From assembly GCA_023421075.1 (NCBI GenBank), contig JAEZUM010000041.1:1-22259 (forward strand): a stretch of DNA of 22,259 nt, in the 5' to 3' direction. Origin of the DNA: Bacillota bacterium. Lineage in GTDB: Bacteria; Bacillota; Clostridia; Lachnospirales; Lachnospiraceae. The notes beneath the pieces were generated by a model. That model was given only the letters and a program-made list of their open reading frames with translations, made no database searches and was not told the origin of the DNA. The position numbers and the translations under genes are program-made. This document shows, piece by piece, positions 1 to 8,032 of the stretch. Numbering within the stretch: position 1 is the first letter of the stretch; each line of letters begins with the position of its first letter.

Positions 1-160
1 TGTAATCATGGATACGAGATGTCGGGCTGCCACAACAGGGGCAAATCTGAGGGGAAGAGGCTGTTTCAATGAAAAACTTCACATAATTATCAGCCTGAAT
101 GACCTTTTTTAAAATGACATCTTCTAAACCTAATAATTTCTTGGTACAATTAGAATGCAT
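1..160 (-). CDS. ISL3-family transposase, N-terminal fragment cut by the window edge
   Basis: Reading leftwards from an ATG at 160, the first 53 codons give a protein beginning MHSNCTKKLLGLEDV and reaching ICPCCGSPTSRIHDY. This is the N-terminal zinc-binding region typical of ISL3 transposases: a CxxCG pair followed by the R-x-HDY segment. A strong GGAGGAGGA ribosome site lies 8 to 16 bases upstream of the start. The catalytic DDE part lies beyond position 1, so intactness cannot be judged. Family assignment rests on this N-terminal pattern alone. Confidence 0.75.
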   Translation of the reverse strand, partial: MHSNCTKKLLGLEDVILKKVIQADNYVKFFIETASSPQICPCCGSPTSRIHDY

Positions 161-251
161 CTATAAGATTCCTCCTCCGCAAAATGTTTGTTTTGGTCGA
201 CGTGCATTTTTTTGTTAGAGGCTCTTATAGATGTATTTTATTACAAAAATA

Positions 252-284
252 AAAAGTTGGGATGATTTTCGCACCCCAACTTTT
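252..284. repeat. 10-bp inverted repeat inside the IS end
   Basis: AAAAGTTGGG (252-261) and CCCAACTTTT (275-284) are perfect inverted copies with a 13-base loop. They sit just inside the proposed ISL3 terminus. The repeat could act as a transposase binding structure or as a terminator that insulates the IS from neighbouring transcription. Confidence 0.55.
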
Positions 285-295
285 ATTATAGAACC

Positions 296-447
296 TTTTT
301 TTGAAGGATAATATACTAGCTCGTAACACTTTTAATAGAGTAAGTGTTCTTACATAATTACTTTATCAAAAAAATAATAAAAATATTATTTAGGATGAAA
401 AATATAGCTGATTTGAATTGTATTATAAGTGAAAGGAGATGAGGCAT
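296..447. other. Short AT-rich leader upstream of the sigma factor
   Basis: No gene is seen here. AACACTT (325-331) and AAGTGTT (342-348) form a 7-bp inverted repeat that could be an operator or a short hairpin. The stretch TATTATAAG just before the ribosome site might include a -10 box, but no convincing -35 partner is visible. Confidence 0.35.
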
Positions 448-933
448 TTGAATTATTCATTTGGTACCGATGAGTATATCCATTCTATTTTAGATAAATA
501 TTCTAAGACCTTAATAAAGATAGCCTTCACCTATATGAAAAATATAGCGGATGCGGAAGATATTGTTCAGGAGGTATATATCAGTCTGATGCGAAGAGGG
601 GAAGGCTTTGACAATGAGGAGCATGAAAAGGCATGGCTCATCCGAGTTACGATCAATCAGTGTAAGAACCGCTTGCGGTCTGCCTGGTATCGCAAAAGTG
701 TTCCCTTAGATGAGGAAATCAGCTATCTGCCGGAAGAGGAAAGTGAAGTATTAGCTGCAGTATTGGAATTACCGGCAAAGTATCGCAGTGTGATCCATCT
801 ATTTTATTATGAGAACTATTCCATGCAGGAAATCAGTGAAATACTGCAAAAGAGTCAAGGGACAATCGGAACATGGTTATCCAGAGGAAGGAAATTACTG
901 AAAACAAGATTAGAAGGAGGATTTGAAGGATGA
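448..933 (+). CDS. ECF-type RNA polymerase sigma factor (sigma-70 family)
   Basis: The 161-aa protein directs RNA polymerase to a small stress or envelope regulon. Residues about 15-80 form sigma region 2, including DAEDIVQEVYISLMRR. Residues about 103-155 form region 4, with LPAKYRSVIHLFYYENYSM and a helix-turn-helix ending in GTIGTWLSRGRKLLK. The length fits the ECF group. An ATG in frame at 439 directly abuts the AAAGGAG ribosome site. The TTG at 448 has nine-base spacing and is the better start. The stop overlaps the next gene by four bases (ATGA), as expected for a sigma factor translationally coupled to its anti-sigma. The regulon cannot be predicted from this sequence. Confidence 0.93.
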   Translation: MNYSFGTDEYIHSILDKYSKTLIKIAFTYMKNIADAEDIVQEVYISLMRRGEGFDNEEHEKAWLIRVTINQCKNRLRSAWYRKSVPLDEEISYLPEEESEVLAAVLELPAKYRSVIHLFYYENYSMQEISEILQKSQGTIGTWLSRGRKLLKTRLEGGFEG

Positions 934-1871
934 GTAGAGAAAAGTATAATAGCGCAATCGATCAGATAAAGATTTCAGAGAATTTTCATGAGGAGACTGC
1001 GAAAAAGATGAAGGCAGCACTCCCGGTTAAGAGACCTGTGACCAAATACGTCATGAGAACAGCATTTGCTCTTGCCGGTGCAGCAGTCATTATAACAGCA
1101 GGGGTATATACGGTGAACCATGGAGGAATAGGTTCATCAAGACCGAGTATTACCATAGAAGAGGTGAAGCTACCCGCTGGAAACGGTGAAGTTACAGCGA
1201 GAATGCGCCCCTTATTCGTATATCAGAATAAGATATATATCAGATACAGTACAGCCATAGCTACCACAGACGGATATACAGTAAGTGAAGCAGATATGCT
1301 TAATCTTCGTGGTGATTACCTTGGTACAACGACAGGCGGAATCGATGAGTGGAGTGGTGATGATGCATATGTTGCTGATTTTGCCTCCAATATCGGAGAA
1401 GCTCAAGTGTATACGGTAAAAGGCTATGACAGCAAATACCGCTTAATGGTATATACACCTTACGAGGGCGGCTTTGGTTGTGAGATCTATGACAGCTTCG
1501 GCGGATTAACGATGAATAGTGGCGATGATTACTTTGGGTTACTAAACTTAAAGGGAAATGTAGTTTCTTATCAGTGGGAAACCATGGACAGCTGGAACAA
1601 TGGTGGAACGCAGAAGACAGAACAGCAAGCGGATGAAGCAGTAAACAAGTTTATCAAAGCCCTCTATTCCTCAACGCCGGTAGAGAGATCGATCGACACT
1701 CTTATTGATGAGGCATCCATGGAAAGTCAGAAATTCTTATATCTAAAGACAGAGGACAATCTGATTACCACCGTTAGACTACTGAAGGATGGATATGTAT
1801 ATGTAGATGAGATTGGTTTCTTCCAGGTAGATAAGGACGATTTCGATAAATTCTTTAATGCACTTCAGTAA
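930..1871 (+). CDS. Probable membrane-anchored anti-sigma factor
   Basis: This 313-aa protein starts inside the stop of the sigma factor gene. It has a short cytoplasmic N-terminus (about residues 1-40), one hydrophobic segment at about 41-62 and a roughly 250-residue extracytoplasmic domain. That is the usual layout of anti-sigma factors encoded with Clostridial ECF sigma factors, where the N-terminus binds the sigma and the outer part senses a signal. There is no clear zinc-binding HxxxCxxC motif, so it is not a standard ZAS anti-sigma. The outer domain is rich in Tyr, Gly and Asp and I do not recognise its fold. The role rests on gene order and topology. Confidence 0.7.
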   Translation: MSREKYNSAIDQIKISENFHEETAKKMKAALPVKRPVTKYVMRTAFALAGAAVIITAGVYTVNHGGIGSSRPSITIEEVKLPAGNGEVTARMRPLFVYQNKIYIRYSTAIATTDGYTVSEADMLNLRGDYLGTTTGGIDEWSGDDAYVADFASNIGEAQVYTVKGYDSKYRLMVYTPYEGGFGCEIYDSFGGLTMNSGDDYFGLLNLKGNVVSYQWETMDSWNNGGTQKTEQQADEAVNKFIKALYSSTPVERSIDTLIDEASMESQKFLYLKTEDNLITTVRLLKDGYVYVDEIGFFQVDKDDFDKFFNALQ

Positions 1872-1925
1872 TAAGTTTTCTATGAGGTTGGTATTAAAGT
1901 TGATGTTCATATGGAAGGATTATTG

Positions 1926-1980
1926 TTGCTCTGTCCTGTCGAAGTTCGCATCTGACAGGACAGAGCAAACATGTTTTCTT
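1926..1980 (+). terminator. Strong hairpin terminator after the sigma/anti-sigma operon
   Basis: A perfect 15-bp stem pairs 1926-1940 (core GCTCTGTCCTGTC) with 1954-1968, with a 13-base loop. A T-rich stretch follows within ten bases. It lies 55 bases after the anti-sigma stop. Confidence 0.8.
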
Positions 1981-2079
1981 ATATCGGGGTGACAGAGTTC
2001 ACTTGATATTTATATCATTATTCTCGTAAAAGGAGATCGAAGGTAGACAAAATTAGGTGGACAAAATATTAATATTATC

Positions 2080-2108
2080 TTGACAATTGAGACAATTCAT
2101 AGTACTAT
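2080..2108 (+). promoter_or_regulatory. Sigma-A promoter of tRNA-Trp
   Basis: TTGACA (2080-2085) and TACTAT (2103-2108) are separated by 17 bases. The -35 is a perfect consensus match. The -10 ends 17 bases before the tRNA. Confidence 0.75.
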
Positions 2109-2125
2109 AAATAAGCAACATCAAT

Positions 2126-2198
2126 AGGGGTATAGTTCAGCTGGTAGAATAACGGTCTCCAAAACCGCAGGTCGTGGGTTCAAATCCTACTGCCCCTG
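2126..2198 (+). tRNA. tRNA-Trp (anticodon CCA)
   Basis: The 73-base tRNA folds with acceptor strands AGGGGTA and TGCCCCT (one G-T pair) and discriminator G. The D arm is GTTCAGCTGGTAGAAT, the anticodon loop CTCCAAA carries CCA at 2159-2161, and the T arm is GTGGGTTCAAATCCTAC. The first pair of the anticodon stem is an A-C mismatch (2152/2168). The 3' CCA is not encoded. An integrase gene points at its 3' end, so this is the likely integration target. Confidence 0.95.
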
Positions 2199-2213
2199 TA
2201 ATTTAAAATCGAT

Positions 2214-2248
2214 GGGAAGTGCTTAAAATAAGGCACTTCCCGTTTTTT
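2214..2248 (+). terminator. Intrinsic terminator of tRNA-Trp
   Basis: GGGAAGTGC (2214-2222) pairs with GCACTTCCC (2233-2241), with a 10-base loop, followed by GTTTTTT. The T run is on the plus strand, so it serves the tRNA and not the convergent integrase. Confidence 0.85.
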
Positions 2249-2250
2249 AT

Positions 2251-2283
2251 GTGTAATCTGAGGTTGATTACACTTGATTACAC
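2251..2283. repeat. GATTACAC repeats beside the integrase; candidate integrase arm sites
   Basis: TTGATTACAC occurs twice in tandem (2264-2273 and 2274-2283). An inverted GTGTAATC lies at 2251-2258. The cluster ends one base before the integrase stop and lies between the tRNA and the gene. Lambda-type integrases often bind short direct repeats flanking the crossover site, so these may be arm-type sites of the left attachment region. That role is inferred. Confidence 0.5.
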
Positions 2284-2284
2284 T

Positions 2285-3535
2285 TTATGATGACAGTGCT
2301 TTTCGTATTAAATCGATGGTCTGGGACTCGTTCAGTCGGTTGAAGCAGTAGCTATTATAAGTTACGGCCTCAGACTCATGTCCGACAAGACGTCTGATCT
2401 GATCAATGTTTACGTTAGCGTCTATCAGCGTTGAAATATAGGTTTTCCGGATCTTATGGATGGACTTCTCGGGGATACCTGCCTTCCGGCAATATTTCTT
2501 AACCCGAGAATCTATTGCTTTGAAATGGACTCTACCTTTTTCATTTACGAAGATAAAATCATCATCGTAAAATCCGTTTGCTTCATTCAAAGCCTTTGCC
2601 CGCTCGATCAGTTCCTTTGCTTCTTCCGTTAGAATTACCTTTCGGTAACCGGCTTTGGTCTTAGTGTGTTCAACAATCTTATAGCCGTTGCACTTCCACT
2701 TACCATTAACCTGTATACGATTTTCCACTTCCATACGTTGGATATGTAGGTAATCCCCTTCTTGATCGGAGATTTTCAAACCAAGAATTTCACCGATACG
2801 AAGGCCGGTCTGAAACGCCAGAGGAATCGCTAAAGGTAGAGAGGTGCCGGTAAGCTCACTGTCCTTTAAAGCTTCCTCAGTTATAATTGGTTGCTCATCA
2901 ATCAAGAAGACTTCTTTGATTGCTTCCTTTTTCTTGGTGTGCTCAAAGCGTCTCGATTCAACCCTAACCCTGTTAAACGGTGATTTTGCAATCAAATCCT
3001 TATCGACAGCATAATCTAGCACTTGCCTCATAATAAGGCTCATATTGCCGTATTGCTTCGCTGTAAGCTGATTCTGATTCACCATATCATGTGCCCACTT
3101 ATCCAGTGTAATGTAATCAAGCTTGTCCAGGGGAACTCGAATTACCGGAGTTCCTTCGTAAAACCGTACCCAGTAGCTATCAATGTTGCACATAGTGGTA
3201 TTAGAAACCTTGGCACTCTTATACCTGTGCCATTCCGGATAAAGTGAACTTAACGAGGACTTTTGGGGATGGTCATGATGTTTCAGGATCTCATCCTCTA
3301 AAGCTTCTCTGGTTGATTTGGCAATCATCTTACGTTTACCATCCACCATTATGTAGGTGCGCCAGCGCTTATCCGTCTCAGATTGGAAAATCTGATATTG
3401 GTGTTGCTCTAATATTTGATTACGTTTCATGCTTAATACCTTATCCCGCATGCCTTCAAGGTTAATTATATCACCGATGGCTTCTGAGTCAACAGTGCGG
3501 AGAAGAGATATTAATTCGTTTATTTCTGAACCCAT
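2285..3535 (-). CDS. int: Tyrosine site-specific integrase
   Basis: This 416-aa phage/ICE-type integrase would insert and excise the element at the neighbouring tRNA-Trp. An N-terminal arm-binding region lies at about 47-85 (WRTYIMVDGKRKMIAKSTRE), a core-binding SAM-like region at about 95-190, and the catalytic domain after 215. The catalytic set is visible: R246 in TGLRIGE, a Lys near 292, H360-x-x-R363 in IHKIRKTY, H386 in LVGH and nucleophile Y396. The domain looks intact. An AAGGAGGTGATC ribosome site precedes the ATG. The gene reads toward the tRNA and is the last gene of a minus-strand group with a 95-aa protein and a helicase. Confidence 0.95.
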   Translation of the reverse strand: MGSEINELISLLRTVDSEAIGDIINLEGMRDKVLSMKRNQILEQHQYQIFQSETDKRWRTYIMVDGKRKMIAKSTREALEDEILKHHDHPQKSSLSSLYPEWHRYKSAKVSNTTMCNIDSYWVRFYEGTPVIRVPLDKLDYITLDKWAHDMVNQNQLTAKQYGNMSLIMRQVLDYAVDKDLIAKSPFNRVRVESRRFEHTKKKEAIKEVFLIDEQPIITEEALKDSELTGTSLPLAIPLAFQTGLRIGEILGLKISDQEGDYLHIQRMEVENRIQVNGKWKCNGYKIVEHTKTKAGYRKVILTEEAKELIERAKALNEANGFYDDDFIFVNEKGRVHFKAIDSRVKKYCRKAGIPEKSIHKIRKTYISTLIDANVNIDQIRRLVGHESEAVTYNSYCFNRLNESQTIDLIRKALSS

Positions 3536-3592
3536 CGGTGATCACCTCCTTAAGATGGGATAAAGTGCATGTTAGTTAGCTACATAAGTGGT

Positions 3593-3880
3593 TCAGTTAC
3601 CGTTGAACATCACCATCTGTATGGGCTCCTCAGGGTTGGTCATATAAAAGGTTTTCTTACTATAAAACCAATTCATACGTTCCACCAATCCGTAATAAGG
3701 ACAATCCGGATTGAGCGAATTGTAACCATGGACGGCATAACAAATTGCTTCCAAGATAGTTTCAAAGCCTTTAAAACGCTCACTAATACAAAACTTTTTT
3801 TCGATCTCAACGCGGGCCCAGTTGTTGGCAACCATAAATCCATTAGTTCCGTACATTCCATAATACTTAGGTGCTTTCAT
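3593..3880 (-). CDS. Small unrecognised protein between helicase and integrase
   Basis: The 95-aa protein starts in an ATGA overlap with the helicase stop, so the two are translationally coupled. Its ribosome site AGGAGG lies inside the end of the helicase gene. It is aromatic and basic, beginning MKAPKYYGMYGTNGFMVANN, with FKGFETILEAICYAVHGY in the middle. The first 50 residues loosely recall the viroplasmin-like domain at the N-terminus of some RNase H1 proteins (aromatic strands followed by F-x-GF and a helix). I see no catalytic residues and make no functional call. It may be a nucleic-acid-binding partner of the helicase. Confidence 0.7.
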   Translation of the reverse strand: MKAPKYYGMYGTNGFMVANNWARVEIEKKFCISERFKGFETILEAICYAVHGYNSLNPDCPYYGLVERMNWFYSKKTFYMTNPEEPIQMVMFNGN

Positions 3881-5679
3881 AATTCAAAATCCTCCTCTTT
3901 GATTAATTCAACTTTATCCGGACAATCTGTTATCTTATAAAGATCTTCTTTGACAACGACAACTCTGTAGTCGCTACCAACGGATTGTAGGGAAAAGTTA
4001 AGGTGCTTAGGGTATATACGGTTGGAACGAATTTCCTTAAAAATATTACGAATTTCAGGTTTTAATTCCTTTAGGATCCTCTTTAGGATTTCACCAGAAA
4101 ATTCCTTTGATAAATAGGGAGATAGTTTCTGTTCAAACTCTCTTTTTAATCGTACTTCGGAGTTATCTGCTAACCATCTGCTCCTATCATAGACTAAACC
4201 TAACCAATCAAGTTGCTCCTTAATAAATGCGGAATCTCCGTCAGTCTCAAATCTATCAATTATCTTTTGATAGTTTTCGTATAGCAAACGAAGTTGATAT
4301 CTGCTTAATTCGTTTGGAATAAAATGGGAATGTCGCGTCCTGTTGATAGACTCTATAAATGGAAATGCAACCTTGCATAATGAATCGCCTCTACTATCTT
4401 TTCCTGAGTAAAGTATACTAGTCATAAAGGCATCAAAATTAATGAAACTGACCTGATCGGTATCATTAAATAGTTCTTCGATTCTTTTCAGGCGTTTTAG
4501 AAAGAAGGATTTGTCCATGGCAGGAATATATAAATGAACTTTTTCTTCTTCCGAGTAAATTCGTTTTCGACCAAGCATCTGGATGAAAGATACTTTGTTA
4601 TCAGCAAATATTACAATATGTAAAAGATCCTTGGATTTTAAACTAACGCCATTGTCTAGAACGGAAGTAGTTACCAGAACCTTTGCTTTAACTATTTCAT
4701 GCTCTAGTATTTCTTCCATTACATCCTTCATGTCATCTTCTTCAATGTCTCGGTAATCTGAGCTGATAAAAACGACAATCTCATCTTCGTTGCAATTTGG
4801 ATGAGCAGCTAAGTATTGCCTTTTTATTTTTTCTACCAATTCCCTACCTCTTTTTCTGCTGTTGATAAATATCAGCCATTTACTACTTGCGTTAGAATTG
4901 ACAATACAATCAATGATCACATCGATTTTGTTGAAGTAGTGAACGTCAAGATAACTATAATCCGCTGGCATAATGTATTCAAAGTTTCGAACAGCATATG
5001 TGCTGTATTCAGCAGGGCTTACGCTTTCCTGCAAAATTGGATTGTAGAAACGATCTTGAGGAGTAAAAAGAGGTTTCATGTAGCTACCTGGCTGTAAAAG
5101 AATGGGCTTAATCTCATCCATTGTAGCTGACATGAGGTAACGTGTTTTTGTACACAAGTACATCAGTACTGCTTCTGCTGAAAGTCTATTTCCCGGATTG
5201 AACGTCGAATCATTTAGCCAGTAATGAACTTCATCTGCTACTACGATATCGTATTTGTCAAGTTCTAAAAGGGTGGCTTCCAGATTATTGGAGAGTCTAT
5301 ACTCAAGCTGCTGATAAGTCATAACCAATAGGCAATGATCATAATCATTAGCCAGTGAATGGAAGCTGGGATTATAATCAATGATTCCTTTTACAACGAT
5401 ACTTCTGATATCCTTGAGGTACTGCTCGGCAAGCCTTGTTCTGTTCACGAGTAATAGGACTTTCTTCTTTTGTTTAAATGCCAATGGTATAATCTTATTA
5501 ATAACCATTTGGCTTTTACCTCTTCCTGTCGGACACGAAATAAGATAAGTGTGTCTTGTAAGGAATTGTTGATAGATCTCTTTGCAAAAATCTGAGACAT
5601 AAGCGCCTAAGTTTTTGCAGAATTTTGTGAGTAAAATCAGAGGGTATAGCTTAGATACCCAATTAACAATAACTTCCAT
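3877..5679 (-). CDS. Superfamily II DEAD/DEAH-box helicase
   Basis: A 600-aa ATP-dependent nucleic acid helicase or translocase. Motif I is PTGRGKS (50-56), motif II DEVH (149-152) and motif III SAT (184-186). The second RecA-like domain holds VTTSVLDNGVS (336-346, motif V) and QMLGRKR (367-373, motif VI). The final 220 residues are basic and unassigned. The frame continues upstream to an ATG at 5838. However, GGAGG seven bases before the ATG at 5679 fixes the start there, and the extra 53 codons are hydrophobic and unlikely. It is the first gene of a minus-strand operon ending in the integrase and is divergent from the 655-aa gene. Functions in element replication, processing or defence are all possible. 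Confidence 0.88.
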   Translation of the reverse strand: MEVIVNWVSKLYPLILLTKFCKNLGAYVSDFCKEIYQQFLTRHTYLISCPTGRGKSQMVINKIIPLAFKQKKKVLLLVNRTRLAEQYLKDIRSIVVKGIIDYNPSFHSLANDYDHCLLVMTYQQLEYRLSNNLEATLLELDKYDIVVADEVHYWLNDSTFNPGNRLSAEAVLMYLCTKTRYLMSATMDEIKPILLQPGSYMKPLFTPQDRFYNPILQESVSPAEYSTYAVRNFEYIMPADYSYLDVHYFNKIDVIIDCIVNSNASSKWLIFINSRKRGRELVEKIKRQYLAAHPNCNEDEIVVFISSDYRDIEEDDMKDVMEEILEHEIVKAKVLVTTSVLDNGVSLKSKDLLHIVIFADNKVSFIQMLGRKRIYSEEEKVHLYIPAMDKSFFLKRLKRIEELFNDTDQVSFINFDAFMTSILYSGKDSRGDSLCKVAFPFIESINRTRHSHFIPNELSRYQLRLLYENYQKIIDRFETDGDSAFIKEQLDWLGLVYDRSRWLADNSEVRLKREFEQKLSPYLSKEFSGEILKRILKELKPEIRNIFKEIRSNRIYPKHLNFSLQSVGSDYRVVVVKEDLYKITDCPDKVELIKEEDFEL

Positions 5680-5810
5680 AAATATCCTCCTTTGTTTTGC
5701 GTAATAATGTCTTCCTATAAAACTTAACATATACATTACTGAACGGCAACAAATCCGAGTGCACAATGAAATATTCAAAGTCATGGCATATAATAAGATT
5801 AATGAATATA

Positions 5811-5839
5811 TTGACGGAATTAGGTGATATAGATACAAT
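5811..5839 (+). promoter_or_regulatory. Sigma-A promoter of the 655-aa gene
   Basis: TTGACG (5811-5816) and TACAAT (5834-5839) are 17 bases apart, and the start codon is 36 bases downstream of the -10. It lies in the divergent region shared with the helicase. Confidence 0.7.
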
Positions 5840-5875
5840 AAATATGAAATAGAATATTGAAAGGATAATAATTAT

Positions 5876-7843
5876 ATGAAAACACATTATGATATTAACG
5901 AATTAACGCGTTATAAGCCTTGGTTAAAATATAACTTTTTTATTGACTGTAATCAATTTTCATCAGGCATCACTCGTTGCAAAGATATTGATTCTCTTTT
6001 TGAATTAACTTGGAATCAGCTAAAGGATTATTTTATACCTGATTGTTTTTTTGGAGAAAATCCAATGGAAAGTAAGGATAGTATTAGGATACTTACTTTT
6101 GATGAGAAAAAATGGAAAAGAGATGACTTTGAGATTGATGTCCGATTTATGGAGTATATTAAGGTCATATTCAAGCGGCATTGTATCTTAAATGCATTAG
6201 AAGTTGCTAAGAGAATTGAAGCAAAAAATGAATATGCTTCTTTGTTCCACATTTCACAAGTTTGGAAGGATTGCGGATATTTTTCTTTGACCAGAAATAG
6301 TTCTTCAATGAATGAACCGTTATATAGATTTAAGCTTGGGGGAAAATATAATATCGATAAACAAATGAGTCAAAAACTGAATCCGAATAGCATATTGAAT
6401 AGGGTTAAAAACAAACCGATAATGCCTGGGAGATATCAAATCAGAAAAAGCAGAGAATTTAGTAATTTGATCAAAGGGGATGTGAAGAAACTCAGTTTTA
6501 AAGCAAAGATTAAGGATGAAAAACCAAGATCAAAATATTACAATGCTCTACTGAAAGAGGGGAAAAGGCTTAATACATATGCTAAGAGGTATCGAAAAAA
6601 GGATATGCTTAGTTATACAAATACTAATATCATTGAATGGAAACATAATAAGCAGCATGTCCCATTTTCAGACAGTGATTTAGTGTACACATTGCTTAAC
6701 AGTAGTGTATCTGATTTTGAAGCTGCTGTTATGAATTTAGGAGCAAGTGGAGAGGTTATAACCAAAGCTGATAAAAATAATATCGAAAAGTGTATTAAAG
6801 GCCATTTCCTCTTGGCAAATACTTTTAGAGATTACGATAAAATTCATGAACACATCATTTGCACGGATACGTCAGAAGCCATTGATACGAAAGTAAATGA
6901 GGATAAAAGAATCTCATTTCAATATGATCAGATAGATACGCTGCTTCTAAATAATTCGATAGAAAAATATTACCACATCGATCTGCTATATGAACTTATA
7001 CACCTTCGAAGGAAAATTGAACAAGAATTTTATTTTGATAATAGTATATGTGATGATATATTAATGGAAATGACTAAGATACCGATTCCTTTTGTGCGGA
7101 TTTTATTTGCAGAATATCCGGTAAATCGAATAAATGCAAATATGACTTATGAGAGTGATAACGGCAGAAATATGATACGTAGAGCTATTATAAATAGTAA
7201 AATGGATTTAAATAAAAGATATCAACAATTAGAATGGATTAACAAATTTGAGAATTATATTAAACAGCTGACTGGATTGTTTATACCTCTACTTGAAAAA
7301 GTATTTATTTGCGCTCTTTATCCGAGTATAATTGACGTAAGGCCTAATATGTTGCCGGTACATAATAAAGACATTCTTAATTTATTATATGAATATACAC
7401 AAGAGAATATTGACTTATTTCTGTTTGATGCAACTTCGGATAGTACGATCAGCAAATATTACTACGATTGCTTTAATGTAAAAGAAGGAAGAGAATGGAG
7501 TTATATGAAACTGGATGATCATAATCAACAAATCCATGCGACCAAAGAAAAAATTAGTAATTTCCTATCTGATGGGATATCGAAACTAAGTGATGGGGAG
7601 TATATATTTTTAAACAAGTTTTACAAAACCATATTCAGCCAAAAAGGGTTTAATACTGTTCATAATAATAATTTGTTTGAAAGGTATGAACAAATGCTTC
7701 AGACACTACATTCCGATGATAAACAAGAAAACGGAAATGAACAGTCTGAAAATAAGTTTTTTGAAGATTATAGAAAAGAGAAGGCAAGATTGGACATAGA
7801 TTTTATTACAGGTATTCCATCTGTTGGAGGAGTGGTAGATTGA
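5876..7843 (+). CDS. Large protein of unknown function (655 aa)
   Basis: I do not recognise this protein. It starts at an ATG nine bases after AAGGA and has its own promoter. It is AT-rich, predicted soluble, and rich in Lys, Asn, Ile and Asp. Residues about 180-260 are strongly basic (IRKSREF, KGDVKKLSFKAKIKDEKPR, KRYRKKD), suggesting nucleic acid contact. The C-terminal half is helix-rich and the last 40 residues are highly charged. No Walker, nuclease or HTH motif is obvious. It is divergent from the helicase gene, and the pair may work together. Its low GC compared with the RecT/YqaJ block suggests a separate acquisition. Alternatives include a replication or defence effector specific to this element family. 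Confidence 0.8.
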   Translation: MKTHYDINELTRYKPWLKYNFFIDCNQFSSGITRCKDIDSLFELTWNQLKDYFIPDCFFGENPMESKDSIRILTFDEKKWKRDDFEIDVRFMEYIKVIFKRHCILNALEVAKRIEAKNEYASLFHISQVWKDCGYFSLTRNSSSMNEPLYRFKLGGKYNIDKQMSQKLNPNSILNRVKNKPIMPGRYQIRKSREFSNLIKGDVKKLSFKAKIKDEKPRSKYYNALLKEGKRLNTYAKRYRKKDMLSYTNTNIIEWKHNKQHVPFSDSDLVYTLLNSSVSDFEAAVMNLGASGEVITKADKNNIEKCIKGHFLLANTFRDYDKIHEHIICTDTSEAIDTKVNEDKRISFQYDQIDTLLLNNSIEKYYHIDLLYELIHLRRKIEQEFYFDNSICDDILMEMTKIPIPFVRILFAEYPVNRINANMTYESDNGRNMIRRAIINSKMDLNKRYQQLEWINKFENYIKQLTGLFIPLLEKVFICALYPSIIDVRPNMLPVHNKDILNLLYEYTQENIDLFLFDATSDSTISKYYYDCFNVKEGREWSYMKLDDHNQQIHATKEKISNFLSDGISKLSDGEYIFLNKFYKTIFSQKGFNTVHNNNLFERYEQMLQTLHSDDKQENGNEQSENKFFEDYRKEKARLDIDFITGIPSVGGVVD

Positions 7844-7926
7844 TGAGACAATTGCAATGGATGGAGATTATTGTATTAGAACCAAATAACTACTATGATG
7901 GCAAATGGCAAATCGCTTATATATAA
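7843..7926 (+). CDS. Possible 27-aa peptide coupled to the 655-aa gene
   Basis: A short frame (MRQLQWMEIIVLEPNNYYDG and seven more residues) starts in a TGATG overlap with the previous stop. GGAGGAG lies 10 bases upstream, a good ribosome site. The frame runs into the GGCAAAT repeats of the non-coding patch. It is either a real tiny peptide or the surviving start of a gene lost by rearrangement. Without homologues I cannot choose. Confidence 0.3.
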   Translation: MRQLQWMEIIVLEPNNYYDGKWQIAYI

Positions 7927-7973
7927 AATTACCATTTGCCAATGATAATAAGTATGCATACGTATAAAAGCAG

Positions 7974-8021
7974 ACTTGCATATCAGATGAGTTTGTACTG
8001 TAATTCATCTGATATGCAAGT
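7974..8021. repeat. Perfect 17-bp inverted repeat
   Basis: The arms are ACTTGCATATCAGATGA and its exact reverse complement, with a 14-base loop. No T run follows on either strand, so this is not an obvious terminator. It may be a DNA-binding or nicking structure. Confidence 0.7.
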
Positions 8022-8032
8022 ACACTGGGGTT

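Larger units (their letters stand above)
1..295 (-). mobile_element. ISL3-like insertion sequence, one end only
   Basis: The left edge holds the 5' end of a transposase read leftwards, out of the window, plus its upstream flank. Read inward from the right, the proposed terminus starts GGTTCTATAATAAAAGTTGG at about position 295. This resembles ISL3-family terminal repeats, which usually begin GG and then TCT. The other end and any target duplication lie outside the window, so the terminus is inferred. The element sits upstream of the sigma factor gene and is separate from the integrase-bearing element. Confidence 0.55.

Noticed and set aside
5680..5838. 53-codon N-terminal extension of the helicase
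   Set aside because: The extension is hydrophobic, and a strong GGAGG points to the ATG at 5679. It also crosses the promoter of the divergent gene.
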